A stretch of DNA of 64,000 bases from Brevundimonas sp. Lineage in GTDB: Bacteria; Pseudomonadota; Alphaproteobacteria; Caulobacterales; Caulobacteraceae. The notes under the pieces were generated by a model that worked only from the letters and a program-made list of their open reading frames with translations, ran no database searches and was not told the origin of the DNA. Location of the stretch: NCBI RefSeq assembly GCF_030682035.1, contig NZ_JAUXQZ010000003.1, positions 62,001-126,000 on the forward strand, given 5' to 3'. Positions 20,564 through 28,711 of the stretch are shown here, in pieces; the first letter of the stretch is position 1; each line of letters begins with the position of its first letter. A program made the position numbers and the translations under genes.

Positions 20564-21367
20564 CTACCCGGCGAGACCAGCGTCCGTCAGTCCGTCCGGC
20601 AGACTACCTTCGACCGTGATGGTGTGGCCCCAGAACAGGTTGCCGTCATCGAAGTCGAGAATGAAGTCTCCGCCGGCTTCAATCGAAATTGAAGTCAGCG
20701 AGAGTCTATCCCCAAATTCAGTCGGCGATATTTGCTCCTCTTCTTCACCGAGCCACTCGTTGTTCTTCAGGACGAGAAGTCGTTCAGTGGCGAAGTTGAT
20801 TGCGTTCATGGTCCATCGCTGCTGATCACCCCAAAGCGCGTGCGCGACCGCGAGGTCGTCCAGTTGATCGATCGACAACGCGCAGTCTTTGCCCAGCCAC
20901 TTGGCTTCGCCGACCCAACCCAAAAGAACATCGGAGGTGAGGATTCCCAAGTGTGGATCGTGGAATGTGGGCGGCGTCTTTTGAAGTTCGATTGCCTCGG
21001 CAAAAGCCTTGTCGGGATCAACAAGCTTAACGGGCCCGGCAACAACGCCGAACGCTCCTTCGTCGGTACGAGCCAACCTTGCCTTGGCTGCTATGACCGA
21101 TCCGGGGGGAAAGGCTCTGAGCGAGCCAAACGGCGGACTGTCGCCTATACTCTCCTGAACCAGCCGAAGGTTTCCTGCCTCAAGAGGCCCCTCTCCGACC
21201 CGCCAAACGTAAAAGGTAACAACCTCCTCAGCTGGCCTGTCGCGCATTCGCACGAGGGCCGCGCCGTATGGAGGAACAATACCTGTCACCTCGACGGCGA
21301 GCTGCCTCTGGGCACGATCGCGGCGAGCGCGATCCTGCTTCTTTTGTTTGTCAAACCAGTCGAGCAT
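20564..21367 (-). CDS. DUF2262-like protein
   Basis: This 267-residue protein begins with a charged helix and ends with a domain that resembles DUF2262: GWVGEAKWLGKDCALSIDQLDDL, ATERLLVLKNNEWL (parts of longer blocks) and FDDGNLFWGHTITVEG. No catalytic motif or membrane segment is visible. The base composition is visibly lower in GC than its neighbours, and codon use is mixed, which suggests recent transfer. Proteins of this group are known mainly as hypotheticals, sometimes near polymorphic toxin immunity genes. No toxin is seen here. Function unknown. Confidence 0.65.
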   Translation of the reverse strand: MLDWFDKQKKQDRARRDRAQRQLAVEVTGIVPPYGAALVRMRDRPAEEVVTFYVWRVGEGPLEAGNLRLVQESIGDSPPFGSLRAFPPGSVIAAKARLARTDEGAFGVVAGPVKLVDPDKAFAEAIELQKTPPTFHDPHLGILTSDVLLGWVGEAKWLGKDCALSIDQLDDLAVAHALWGDQQRWTMNAINFATERLLVLKNNEWLGEEEEQISPTEFGDRLSLTSISIEAGGDFILDFDDGNLFWGHTITVEGSLPDGLTDAGLAG

Positions 21368-21459
21368 GGCCGAACGAAAGCCTCCGAAAGAGGTGTCGGC
21401 GTATCATGCCCATTAAACACCGGCCAGTTCGGCTCAGGGCCGAAACCGTCCTCCGCCTG

Positions 21460-22029
21460 CTACGCCCGCCCGCTCTGCCCTGACAGTTGCGCCGGATCGA
21501 CCCCCAGCCCGGCCAGTGCCTTGGCCCATTTGCCGTCGTAGTCGGGATCGAAGATCAACTCCGGGTCGGCGTCGGCGGTCAGCCAGACATTCTCGCCCAG
21601 TTCATCCTCCAGCTGGCCTTCGCCCCAGCCGGCGTAGCCCAGCAGCAGCACCGACCGGTGGGGGCCGGACGCCGGGTCGATCATGGCCAGCAAGGCCTCG
21701 CGCGTGCCGGTCATGGCCAGGCCCTCGGCGAAGGCCACCGAGGCGTCATCGACCAACCAGTCGTCGGTGTGCAGCACAAAGCCGCGTTCCCGCTCCACCG
21801 GCCCGCCGATCAGCACTTGCCGCCCGGCGGCGTCATCCGGAGCGGTGGTTTCCAGTCGGGTCAGCACCTTCTTCAGGGTCACCCCCGGCGCGGGCCGGTC
21901 CAGCCGCAGACCCATGGCGTGGTCCGGCCGGTGGGCGCAGATCAGGATCACGGCGTGTTCGAACCGGCTGTCGCTGATGCCCGGCATGGCCACCAGCAGC
22001 CGCCCGACCAGGGATTGGAAATCGTCCAT
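21460..22029 (-). CDS. YqgE/AlgH (UPF0301) family protein
   Basis: This 189-residue protein matches the UPF0301 family throughout: LVGRLLVAMPGISDSRFEHAVILIC at the start, GGPVERERGFVLHTDDW and LLGYAGWGEGQLEDELGENVWL later, each read here in part. The family is widespread. AlgH of Pseudomonas was named for an effect on alginate genes, but the biochemical role is unsettled. Cytoplasmic; single gene, convergent to nothing obvious, divergent from the peroxiredoxin gene. Confidence 0.92.
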   Translation of the reverse strand: MDDFQSLVGRLLVAMPGISDSRFEHAVILICAHRPDHAMGLRLDRPAPGVTLKKVLTRLETTAPDDAAGRQVLIGGPVERERGFVLHTDDWLVDDASVAFAEGLAMTGTREALLAMIDPASGPHRSVLLLGYAGWGEGQLEDELGENVWLTADADPELIFDPDYDGKWAKALAGLGVDPAQLSGQSGRA

Positions 22030-22156
22030 GATTCTATCATCGGCACGCGGGGCGGCGGGCGCAAGGCGGCGGATGGAGATGACGCGGTTGGCGTCGGGCG
22101 CCGCAACGCCTATCTGGTCGGGGACATTGCGTCCTCACACACTCCCGGAGCCTGCC

Positions 22157-22642
22157 ATGACCGTCCAGATCGGCGACCGCATCCCCTCGGCCAACCTGAC
22201 CCGCGCCACCGACGACGGCCCCAAACCCGTCACCACCGACGAGATCTTCGCCGGCAAGACCGTGGCCATCTTCGCCGTTCCCGGCGCTTTCACTCCGACC
22301 TGTTCGGCGCGCCACCTGCCCGGCTTCAAGGACCACCGCGAGGAGATGTCGGCCAAGGGTATCGACACCATCGCCTGCGTCTCGGTCAATGACGCCTTCG
22401 TCATGGGCGCCTGGGCGGACAGCCAGGGCATCGGCAAGGACGAGATCCTGATGCTGGGCGACGGCAACGGCGACTTCACCCGCCAGCTGGGCCTGTCGAT
22501 GGACGCCAAGGGCTTCGGCATGGGCGAGCGGTCGCAGCGCTATTCCATGATCGTCAAGGACGGCGTGGTCAGCCAGCTGAACATCGAACAGCCGGGCGAG
22601 TTCCGGGTGTCCTCGGCCGAGCATTTGCTGGCTCAGCTCTGA
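22157..22642 (+). CDS. Peroxiredoxin (Prx5-like)
   Basis: This 161-residue redoxin-fold protein has the peroxidatic cysteine in PGAFTPTCSARHLP and the conserved arginine in ERSQRYSMIVKDG, as in human PRDX5 and the bacterial 1-Cys/atypical 2-Cys group. It reduces hydrogen peroxide and organic peroxides with thiols such as glutaredoxin or thioredoxin. The ATG at 22157 was chosen because the fold starts there, although a longer open frame continues upstream without function. Confidence 0.92.
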   Translation: MTVQIGDRIPSANLTRATDDGPKPVTTDEIFAGKTVAIFAVPGAFTPTCSARHLPGFKDHREEMSAKGIDTIACVSVNDAFVMGAWADSQGIGKDEILMLGDGNGDFTRQLGLSMDAKGFGMGERSQRYSMIVKDGVVSQLNIEQPGEFRVSSAEHLLAQL

Positions 22643-22649
22643 GATGAGT

Positions 22650-22782
22650 TCCTCCCCCATCGGGGGAGGGGGACCACCCGAAGCCGAAGGCGAAGGGTGG
22701 TGGAGCGCCAGCGGCGGCTTCACGGCCCCTCTGTCAAGGCGCGGAGCCGCGCCGCGCCACCTCCCCCGTTGGGGCAGGACCT
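22650..22782. repeat. Palindromic repeat (family A relative) between peroxiredoxin and vsr-like genes
   Basis: It opens with TTCCTCCCCCATCGGGGGAG as at 36119, continues with GAAGGGTGGTGGAGCGCCAGC and ends with CACCTCCCCCGTTGGGG. The end supplies the AGGA of the ribosome binding site for the following vsr-like gene. Confidence 0.7.
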
Positions 22783-22783
22783 G

Positions 22784-23245
22784 ATGAGCGACGTCTTCAC
22801 GCCCGAAAAGCGCAGTGCGGTGATGCGCGCTGTGAAGGGCCGCGAAACCGCGCCGGAGCTGGCCGTGCGCCGCATTCTGCGTGCGGCGGGCATCGGCTAT
22901 CGGCTGGGCGGCCGCGGCCTGCCGGGGCGGCCTGATCTGGTGATGCCCGGGCGGCGGGTGGCGGTCTTCGTCCACGGCTGCTTCTGGCACGGCCACGATT
23001 GCGCCCGCGGCGCGCGCCAGCCCAAGGCCAACGCCGACTACTGGTCCGCCAAGATCGGACGCAATCGCGCCCGCGACGTCGCGGTGTGTTCGGCGCTGCA
23101 ATCGGCCGGCTGGCGGGTGGTCACGGTTTGGGAGTGCGGCATGAGAACCGCCGGTTTCGCCGGGGCCTTGGTCGCCGAAGTCCGCGCTCAGGCCGCGACG
23201 GTTTCCGGCTCCGGGACCTCGTCCTCCGGGACCTCGTCCGCCTGA
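22784..23245 (+). CDS. Very short patch repair (Vsr)-like endonuclease
   Basis: This 153-residue protein has the Vsr fold signature: MRAVKGRETAPELAVR at the start, [26 protein letters not shown] in the middle (read here in part) and WECGMR at the end. Vsr nicks at T:G mismatches produced by deamination of 5-methylcytosine. No cytosine methyltransferase lies next to it, in contrast to the second vsr of this window at 57922, so its mismatch context is not known. The last 58 bases overlap head-on with the 3' end of the histidine kinase gene, where a GTSSSGTSS tail is encoded by a 15-base tandem repeat. Confidence 0.82.
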   Translation: MSDVFTPEKRSAVMRAVKGRETAPELAVRRILRAAGIGYRLGGRGLPGRPDLVMPGRRVAVFVHGCFWHGHDCARGARQPKANADYWSAKIGRNRARDVAVCSALQSAGWRVVTVWECGMRTAGFAGALVAEVRAQAATVSGSGTSSSGTSSA

Positions 23246-25209
23246 ACCATGGTCATCACATGGGTGATGGCGCCCAGCAGCATCGGCGGCGTGATCGGTT
23301 TGGGCACGAAATAGGTCATGCCGGCGTCGGTACAGGCGGCGATGTCCTCGGCCGCCGTGTCGGCCGTGACGGCGATGATCGGCACGCCGACGTTGGGACC
23401 ATTTCCAGCCCTTATGCGGCGGGTGGTCTCGCGGCCGTCCAGTTCGGGCATCCGCACATCCATGAAGATCAGGTCGAACGCCGTGTTCTCGCAGATCTTC
23501 AGCGCGGCCATACCGTCGGCGGCGGTGGCGATGTCGCAGCCCAGCGGCTGCAGGATCAGCTGGATGGCGCGGCGGTTGATGTCGTGGTCGTCCACTACGA
23601 GCACCCGCATCGGTCGGCCCTCGTCCTCGTCGCCTTCATCCATCACGGGGTCTGGCTGGGCCTCGACCGCAACGGCGATGCCGACCGGCTCGGACGCTGG
23701 GACCAGGATGTGGGGGGCCGGCGCTGCGACGGGCCGGAGAACCGGGGTCAGCGATTGCGCAGCGGGGGCCGGCGTGGAGGGGCTGGTCAGGCGGCCGGAC
23801 AGGGCGCGCGCGACGGCGTCGCGGCTTTCCTGATCCAGCATCTGCGGCGCGGCCTCCACAGCCTCGCCCTGAAGCAAGGACAGGGCGAGGGTGAAGCTGG
23901 CGCCGGCGCCGGGGCTTGTGCGGACGGTGACCCGTCCGCCCATCAGTTCCGTCAGCTGACGGCTGATGGCGAGACCCAGACCAGTGCCGCCATGCAGGGC
24001 GCTGACCCCCGACCTGGTCTGGTCGAAAGGTGTGAACAGGCGAGCGACCTGATCGGGGGTCATGCCGGGTCCGGTGTCCTCCACCGCGATCAGCACCGCA
24101 TGGCCGCCCGGCTCCTCGCTCCAGGCGTTGAGACGAAGGGTGATCGACCCCGTCTCGGTGAATTTCATCGCATTGGAGATCAGGTTGTTAAGCACCTGAC
24201 GGACCCGCATCGGATCGCCCCGGACGTTGGCCGGGATCGACGCCGCGCCCTCGACCCGCAGCTTCAGACCCTTGGCGCGGGCCGGGCCGCGCCAAAGTCG
24301 CGTGGTCTGGTTTAACAGGTCACGCAGATTGAAATCGACCTGATCGACCGTCATGTGACCGGCGTCCAGCTTGGCGTGGTCCAGCAGGTCGTCGAGCATG
24401 GCCTTCATCATGAAGCCCGCGTCGGTGATCAGTTGGGCCTGCGACCGGGCGCTGGAGTCAGTTGCGCCCCGTTCCAGCTCCGCCGCGCCGGTCAGGATGG
24501 CGCTGATGGGGGTGCGCAGATCGTGGCCAATGGCGGCCAGGAAGGCGCTGCGGCCCGCCATGATGCGCTCGGCGTCCATCCGCTTCTGGTCGGCCTCGAT
24601 CCGGGCGGCGCCTTCTGACAGGCGCGCCTCGTTCATGCGCTGCCAGGTCGACAGACAGTAGGTGATGAAGACGCCGACGGCGATGGCCGCCGCCGTGACG
24701 AAGCCCGGCGTGGCGCCGTGGAGGGCCATGAACACCGGTGTCGCCGCCAGATAGACGAACTGGACCGAGGCGGTCATCAGCATGACCGAGGTCGACCGGG
24801 GCGCATTGATCACCGAATAGATGGCGCCCGCCGACAGCAGCATGGCCGCGCAGATCCCGCCCATCGGTCCGCCGATCAGCCACAGCGGCACCGACAGACT
24901 GCCGAAATACCCTGCATTCAGGGTCAATACGACCCAGCCGGCGACCCCGCGCGCGCCGCGCAGCTGCTCGGCCTTGCCACCGATGATCGGGGCGAAGACC
25001 CACAGGTCCAGCAGCTGGACGACGAAATAGCCGACGACCCAGGCAAAGCTCAAAGACCAACCCAGAAGCGGGCTGAAGATCAGGGCGCTGGCCGAGGCCA
25101 TGCCAAGCCGCTGCAGCAACGCCTTGCGCCGCTGACGGATCGCGGCGGCCCAGTCGCCGGGATCGGCGACGGACGCGTCAGCAGGCATGTCGGCTGTGGC
25201 GTTCCCCAT
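23188..25209 (-). CDS. Hybrid sensor histidine kinase/response regulator
   Basis: This protein of about 673 residues has six or so membrane helices (about 35-190), a coiled linker, a histidine kinase domain with the H-box GHDLRTPISAI (phosphorylated His near residue 229), N-box NLISNAMKFTE and G-boxes DTGPGM and GTGLGLAIS. After a Pro/Ala linker comes a receiver with VLVVDDHDINRR and the phospho-aspartate in FMDVRMPE. It is a membrane-bound phosphorelay kinase of unknown signal. Its C-terminus (EVPEDEVPEPE) overlaps the convergent Vsr gene. ATG at 25209 follows GAGG with a six-base spacer. An alternative start is 25251. Confidence 0.9.
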   Translation of the reverse strand: MGNATADMPADASVADPGDWAAAIRQRRKALLQRLGMASASALIFSPLLGWSLSFAWVVGYFVVQLLDLWVFAPIIGGKAEQLRGARGVAGWVVLTLNAGYFGSLSVPLWLIGGPMGGICAAMLLSAGAIYSVINAPRSTSVMLMTASVQFVYLAATPVFMALHGATPGFVTAAAIAVGVFITYCLSTWQRMNEARLSEGAARIEADQKRMDAERIMAGRSAFLAAIGHDLRTPISAILTGAAELERGATDSSARSQAQLITDAGFMMKAMLDDLLDHAKLDAGHMTVDQVDFNLRDLLNQTTRLWRGPARAKGLKLRVEGAASIPANVRGDPMRVRQVLNNLISNAMKFTETGSITLRLNAWSEEPGGHAVLIAVEDTGPGMTPDQVARLFTPFDQTRSGVSALHGGTGLGLAISRQLTELMGGRVTVRTSPGAGASFTLALSLLQGEAVEAAPQMLDQESRDAVARALSGRLTSPSTPAPAAQSLTPVLRPVAAPAPHILVPASEPVGIAVAVEAQPDPVMDEGDEDEGRPMRVLVVDDHDINRRAIQLILQPLGCDIATAADGMAALKICENTAFDLIFMDVRMPELDGRETTRRIRAGNGPNVGVPIIAVTADTAAEDIAACTDAGMTYFVPKPITPPMLLGAITHVMTMVQADEVPEDEVPEPETVAA

Positions 25210-25274
25210 GCGGCCCCTCGGCGTGAGCGAATTCGCCCGTCCCGCGACCATGACCGGCTTGCCCTAACGCTCCG

Positions 25275-26312
25275 TCAACGAGCGGCGGAAACTGCCTCCG
25301 AGACTGTGGAAAACCCGTCGGCGCGCAGGCGCCCGGCGAGGTCCCGCTTGATCCCTCCGATCAGGGCCGGACCTTGATAGATCAGGGCGGAATACAGTTG
25401 GACGGCGGACGCCCCGGCCCGGATGCGGGCATAGGCCTCGGCCCCGCTGTCGATTCCGCCTGCGGCGATCAGCGGCAGGCGGCCGCCTCCAGCCTCGGCG
25501 GCGGCGCGCAGGGCGGCTCCGGCCCGTGCCTTTAGCGGCGCGCCCGATAGACCACCGGCCTCGTTTCGGTCGCGTGACCGCAGGCTGTCGGGCCGATCGA
25601 GGGTGGTGTTGGACACGATCAGGGCGTCGATGCCGTGGTCGAGGCTGGCCTCGACGATCAGGGCGATCTCGGCCGGGGTCAGGTCGGGCGCGATCTTCAG
25701 GAAGACGGGCGTCGGATCGTCCCCGCGCGCTTCGGCCAGCCGACCCAGCAGGTCGTCCAGCGCCGCCCGCCCCTGCAAGGCGCGCAGGCCCGGCGTGTTG
25801 GGCGAGGACACGTTCACGGTAAGATAGTCGGCCAGGCCCTTCAGCCGGATCAGCCCGGCGACATAGTCCGCCGCCTTGTCGTCGGTGTCCTTGTTGGCTC
25901 CCAGATTCGCGCCGACGACGGCGTTGCGGGGCCGGTCGGCCAGCCGGGCGGCGAAGGCTTCCAGACCCGCATTGTTGAACCCCATCCGGTTGATGATGGC
26001 CCGGTCCTCGCTCAGGCGGAACAGGCGCGGTTTCGGATTGCCCGGTTGGGCCAGCGGCGTAACCGAGCCGCATTCCAGGAAGCCGAAGCCCAGCCGCGAC
26101 AGGCCATGCAGAGCCTCGCCGTTCTTGTCCAGACCGGCGGCCAGCCCGAGCGGATTGGGCAGGTCCAGTCCCGCCACGGTGGTCGCCAGAATGGGATCGT
26201 CCGTCCGCGCGGGCGGCAGGGGCGCCAACTGCAAGGCCCGGATCGCGAGGCCATGGGCGGTTTCCGGATCAAGCACGCGCAGCAGGGCGGCGCCGATGTC
26301 GGTCACGGCCAT
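25275..26312 (-). CDS. pyrD: Dihydroorotate dehydrogenase (quinone), class 2
   Basis: This 345-residue enzyme oxidises dihydroorotate to orotate with FMN and membrane quinone, the fourth step of pyrimidine synthesis. Class 2 features include the N-terminal helical extension, NPLGLAAGLDKNG, the FGFLECGSVTPLAQPGNPKPRLFRL region (in part), INRMGFNN, and the serine active base in YLTVNVSSPNTPGLRALQ. FMN-phosphate binding ends at IAAGGIDSGAEAYARI. It overlaps the DUF952 gene by 10 bases and belongs to a sixA-DUF952-pyrD string. Confidence 0.96.
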   Translation of the reverse strand: MAVTDIGAALLRVLDPETAHGLAIRALQLAPLPPARTDDPILATTVAGLDLPNPLGLAAGLDKNGEALHGLSRLGFGFLECGSVTPLAQPGNPKPRLFRLSEDRAIINRMGFNNAGLEAFAARLADRPRNAVVGANLGANKDTDDKAADYVAGLIRLKGLADYLTVNVSSPNTPGLRALQGRAALDDLLGRLAEARGDDPTPVFLKIAPDLTPAEIALIVEASLDHGIDALIVSNTTLDRPDSLRSRDRNEAGGLSGAPLKARAGAALRAAAEAGGGRLPLIAAGGIDSGAEAYARIRAGASAVQLYSALIYQGPALIGGIKRDLAGRLRADGFSTVSEAVSAAR

Positions 26313-26659
26313 CCAACGGTCCCGTCTTCAAATCGCATGACGCCTTCAGCATCGACCGACAGCCCGCGCTGAGGGGCATCCGCCGTGGCGGGCAGGGGAG
26401 CGAACAGGTGCGGAAACTGGTCGCCCCCGCGCGACGCTTCCCACTTCAGCGCCTCGCCCAGCGGAGCCAGGGCGACCTCGACCAGAACCAGATCGGTCCG
26501 CCCCGCATAGTGCCGCCGCGCCGTCTCGGCCAACTGGGCCGCCGTGGACATGTGGATATAGCCGTCCGCCAGATCGACCGCCGACCCCGCATAGGCGCCG
26601 TCGGCCAGCGCCGCTGTCCACTCGACCCGGTCCACCAACTTGTAGGCGACCGCGCTCAT
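26303..26659 (-). CDS. DUF952 family protein
   Basis: This 118-residue protein has the DUF952 pattern: YKLVDRVEWTAAL, GYIHMSTAAQLAETARRHYAG (in part) and LKWEASRGGDQFPHLFAPLP. The fold resembles glutathione S-transferase-like or ADP-ribosyl-like small proteins in prior predictions, but no activity is established. Its start overlaps the stop of the sixA-like gene (ATGA) and its end overlaps pyrD, so the three are translated together. Confidence 0.88.
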   Translation of the reverse strand: MSAVAYKLVDRVEWTAALADGAYAGSAVDLADGYIHMSTAAQLAETARRHYAGRTDLVLVEVALAPLGEALKWEASRGGDQFPHLFAPLPATADAPQRGLSVDAEGVMRFEDGTVGWP

Positions 26660-27159
26660 TCGCCGCCCAGATCGCGCGGCTGGATGAAGCCCTCGAAGGT
26701 GCAGCGCCCGGCCACATCCACGGTGAAGATCGCCGCCGCACCGGGCGGAAAGCCGCCGCTCATCCGGTCCAGAATGGCGGGGGAGGCTGCACTCTCGACC
26801 AGATATTCCACCGCCAGCAGATGGACCCCCGGATTGTGGGCCACCACCATCAGACAGCCGGCTTCCTCCTCTCCCGCTTCCACGAACCGGCGCAGGGTTT
26901 CGGAGCCGCCGTTGTACAGCGGCTCGTCCTCGCGCACCTCCACGTCGCCAAAGGCGTCATGCAGCAGATCCCAGGTCTGGCGCGTGCGGGCGGCGGGCGA
27001 GACCAACGCCAGATCGGGGCGCATGCCCCGCCCGGCCAGGGCCCGGCCCATCGCGGCGGCGTCCCCCCGGCCACGCGCCGACAGCACGCGGTCGCGGTCC
27101 CGACCGGAACCGGCCGCCCGCTCCGCCTCGGCGTGACGCATAAGGATCAGTCGCTGCAT
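26656..27159 (-). CDS. SixA-like histidine phosphatase
   Basis: This 167-residue histidine phosphatase superfamily member has the catalytic RHAEAE motif at residues 8-13 and a second histidine in VVAHNPGVHLLA. Small SixA proteins remove phosphate from histidine phosphotransfer domains or from nitrogen PTS proteins. The start at 27159 places the first beta strand at the N-terminus, as in the family. A longer frame begins at 27201 and overlaps the methyltransferase gene. Confidence 0.85.
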   Translation of the reverse strand: MQRLILMRHAEAERAAGSGRDRDRVLSARGRGDAAAMGRALAGRGMRPDLALVSPAARTRQTWDLLHDAFGDVEVREDEPLYNGGSETLRRFVEAGEEEAGCLMVVAHNPGVHLLAVEYLVESAASPAILDRMSGGFPPGAAAIFTVDVAGRCTFEGFIQPRDLGGE

Positions 27160-27169
27160 GCGCAGGGCT

Positions 27170-27943
27170 TTAAGGGCGTTTGCCGCTTCCCGCCAGATCA
27201 TGACCGGTCTGATCGCGCGATGATCGTGAGGCCGGCTGCGGCTGCATGGCGGGCGTCAGCACGGGCGCTGTCGCCACCGCCCCGCCCGGTCGGATACGGG
27301 CGTAGGCCTGCCGTGTCGCCTCCAGCAGGATGACCCCCGCCGCGCCCGGCATGACCCGCTTGCCGATCTGTTCGAAACCGTCGGCCAGCGGCAACAGCGG
27401 GCCCCAGGGCGGCACATACAGGGTCTGGGACCAGGCCGTGGGCTCGAGGCCCGCGCCGCGGACAAGCCGTTCAAGCTGGCGGCGGGTGAAGGGCCGTCCG
27501 TGGCCGAAGGGCGTGGCCTCGGCCCGCGCCCACATCCCGCCCCGCGCCGCCGCGACCAGGATGATCCGCCCGGCCGGAGACAGGGCGCGCACCGCCTCAT
27601 TCATCAGTCCCTGGGCGTCGTCCGCCTCTTCCAGGGCGTGGATCAGCAGGATTCGGTCGAAGGAACCTGCGGCGAACGGCAGGCGGCGGTCATCGACCAG
27701 CAGGCTGCGGTTCTTTCCGACCGAGGGCCATGGTTCGACGCCTTGACCGCCCGGCATGGCCGCGACCACGCGTCGGGCTCCGACGAAGGCCTCCAGCCAC
27801 GGCGTGGCGTAGCCAATGCCGAGGACGTCGCTGTTGGCCGCTTCGCCCCAGGCGTCCTCCAGCCGTCGCGCCAACAACCGACGCGCCAAGGCGCCGGTGG
27901 GCTCGCCGTAGAAGGTCCGGAGTTCCTCGATACTGCGCCGCAT
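27170..27943 (-). CDS. Class I SAM-dependent methyltransferase
   Basis: This 257-residue protein has a Rossmann-fold methyltransferase domain (Methyltransf_11 type): VLGIGYATPWLEAF for SAM binding, LPFAAGSFDRILLIHALEEADD as motif IV/post-I region (in part), and LSPAGRIILVAAARGGMWARAE. The substrate is unknown. In related genomes this gene stands divergent to glyoxalase II, as here. The C-terminal 40 residues are low-complexity and probably disordered. Confidence 0.85.
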   Translation of the reverse strand: MRRSIEELRTFYGEPTGALARRLLARRLEDAWGEAANSDVLGIGYATPWLEAFVGARRVVAAMPGGQGVEPWPSVGKNRSLLVDDRRLPFAAGSFDRILLIHALEEADDAQGLMNEAVRALSPAGRIILVAAARGGMWARAEATPFGHGRPFTRRQLERLVRGAGLEPTAWSQTLYVPPWGPLLPLADGFEQIGKRVMPGAAGVILLEATRQAYARIRPGGAVATAPVLTPAMQPQPASRSSRDQTGHDLAGSGKRP

Positions 27944-27988
27944 GCCACCACCATAGGCCACGCCGGGAGCGGCTGCTAGAATGCGCGA

Positions 27989-28711
27989 ATGACCCTCGAC
28001 GTACGCCTGTTTCCCTGCCTCAATGACAACTACGGCTTTCTGGTCCGGGACCGGGACACCGGGGCGGTCGCCACGATCGATACGCCCGACGCGGACGCCA
28101 TTCTGGCCGACCTGGAGCGCAGCGGCTGGGGCCGGCTCGACCTGATCCTCAACACCCACTGGCACCCCGACCACACCCAGGGCAACGCCCGGCTGAAGGC
28201 CGAAACGGGCTGCGAGATCGTCGGCCCCGAAGAGGTGCGCAAGGCCGCGCCGATCGACCGGATCGTGGCGGGGGGCGGCACGGTCATGCTGGGAGCCACG
28301 GCGCTGGAGGTTGCCGACGCACCCGGCCACACCCTCGGCCACATCGTCTATCGCTCGCCCGCGGACGCCCAGGCCTTCGTCGGCGACGTGCTGTTCACCC
28401 TCGGCTGCGGACGGCTGTTCGAAGGGACGCCGGCGCAGATGTGGAACAGTCTGCAGGTCCTGGCGGGCTGGCCGGACGATACCGTCATCTGGTGCGCCCA
28501 CGAATACACCGCCGCCAACGCCCGTTTCGCCCTCAGCGTCGACGACCGACCCGAAATGGCGGCGCGGGCGGCGGAGATTTTCGCGATGCGGGAGCGCGGC
28601 GAGGCTACCGTTCCGACCACCATCGGCGCGGAAAAGGCCTTCAATCCCTTCCTGCGCGCAGGTGACGCCGAGGTCTTTGCGGCCGTGCGGGCGGCCAAGG
28701 ACGTGTTCTAG
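27989..28711 (+). CDS. gloB: Hydroxyacylglutathione hydrolase (glyoxalase II)
   Basis: This 240-residue metallo-beta-lactamase fold enzyme hydrolyses S-lactoylglutathione to lactate and glutathione in methylglyoxal detoxification. The metal site THWHPDH is at residues 56-62, with further ligands in APGHTLGH, FVGDVLFTLGCGRLFEG and CAHEYT. The C-terminal helical domain carries the substrate-binding NPFLR block. Compact length and architecture agree with GloB. Divergent from the methyltransferase gene over 45 bp. Confidence 0.95.
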   Translation: MTLDVRLFPCLNDNYGFLVRDRDTGAVATIDTPDADAILADLERSGWGRLDLILNTHWHPDHTQGNARLKAETGCEIVGPEEVRKAAPIDRIVAGGGTVMLGATALEVADAPGHTLGHIVYRSPADAQAFVGDVLFTLGCGRLFEGTPAQMWNSLQVLAGWPDDTVIWCAHEYTAANARFALSVDDRPEMAARAAEIFAMRERGEATVPTTIGAEKAFNPFLRAGDAEVFAAVRAAKDVF

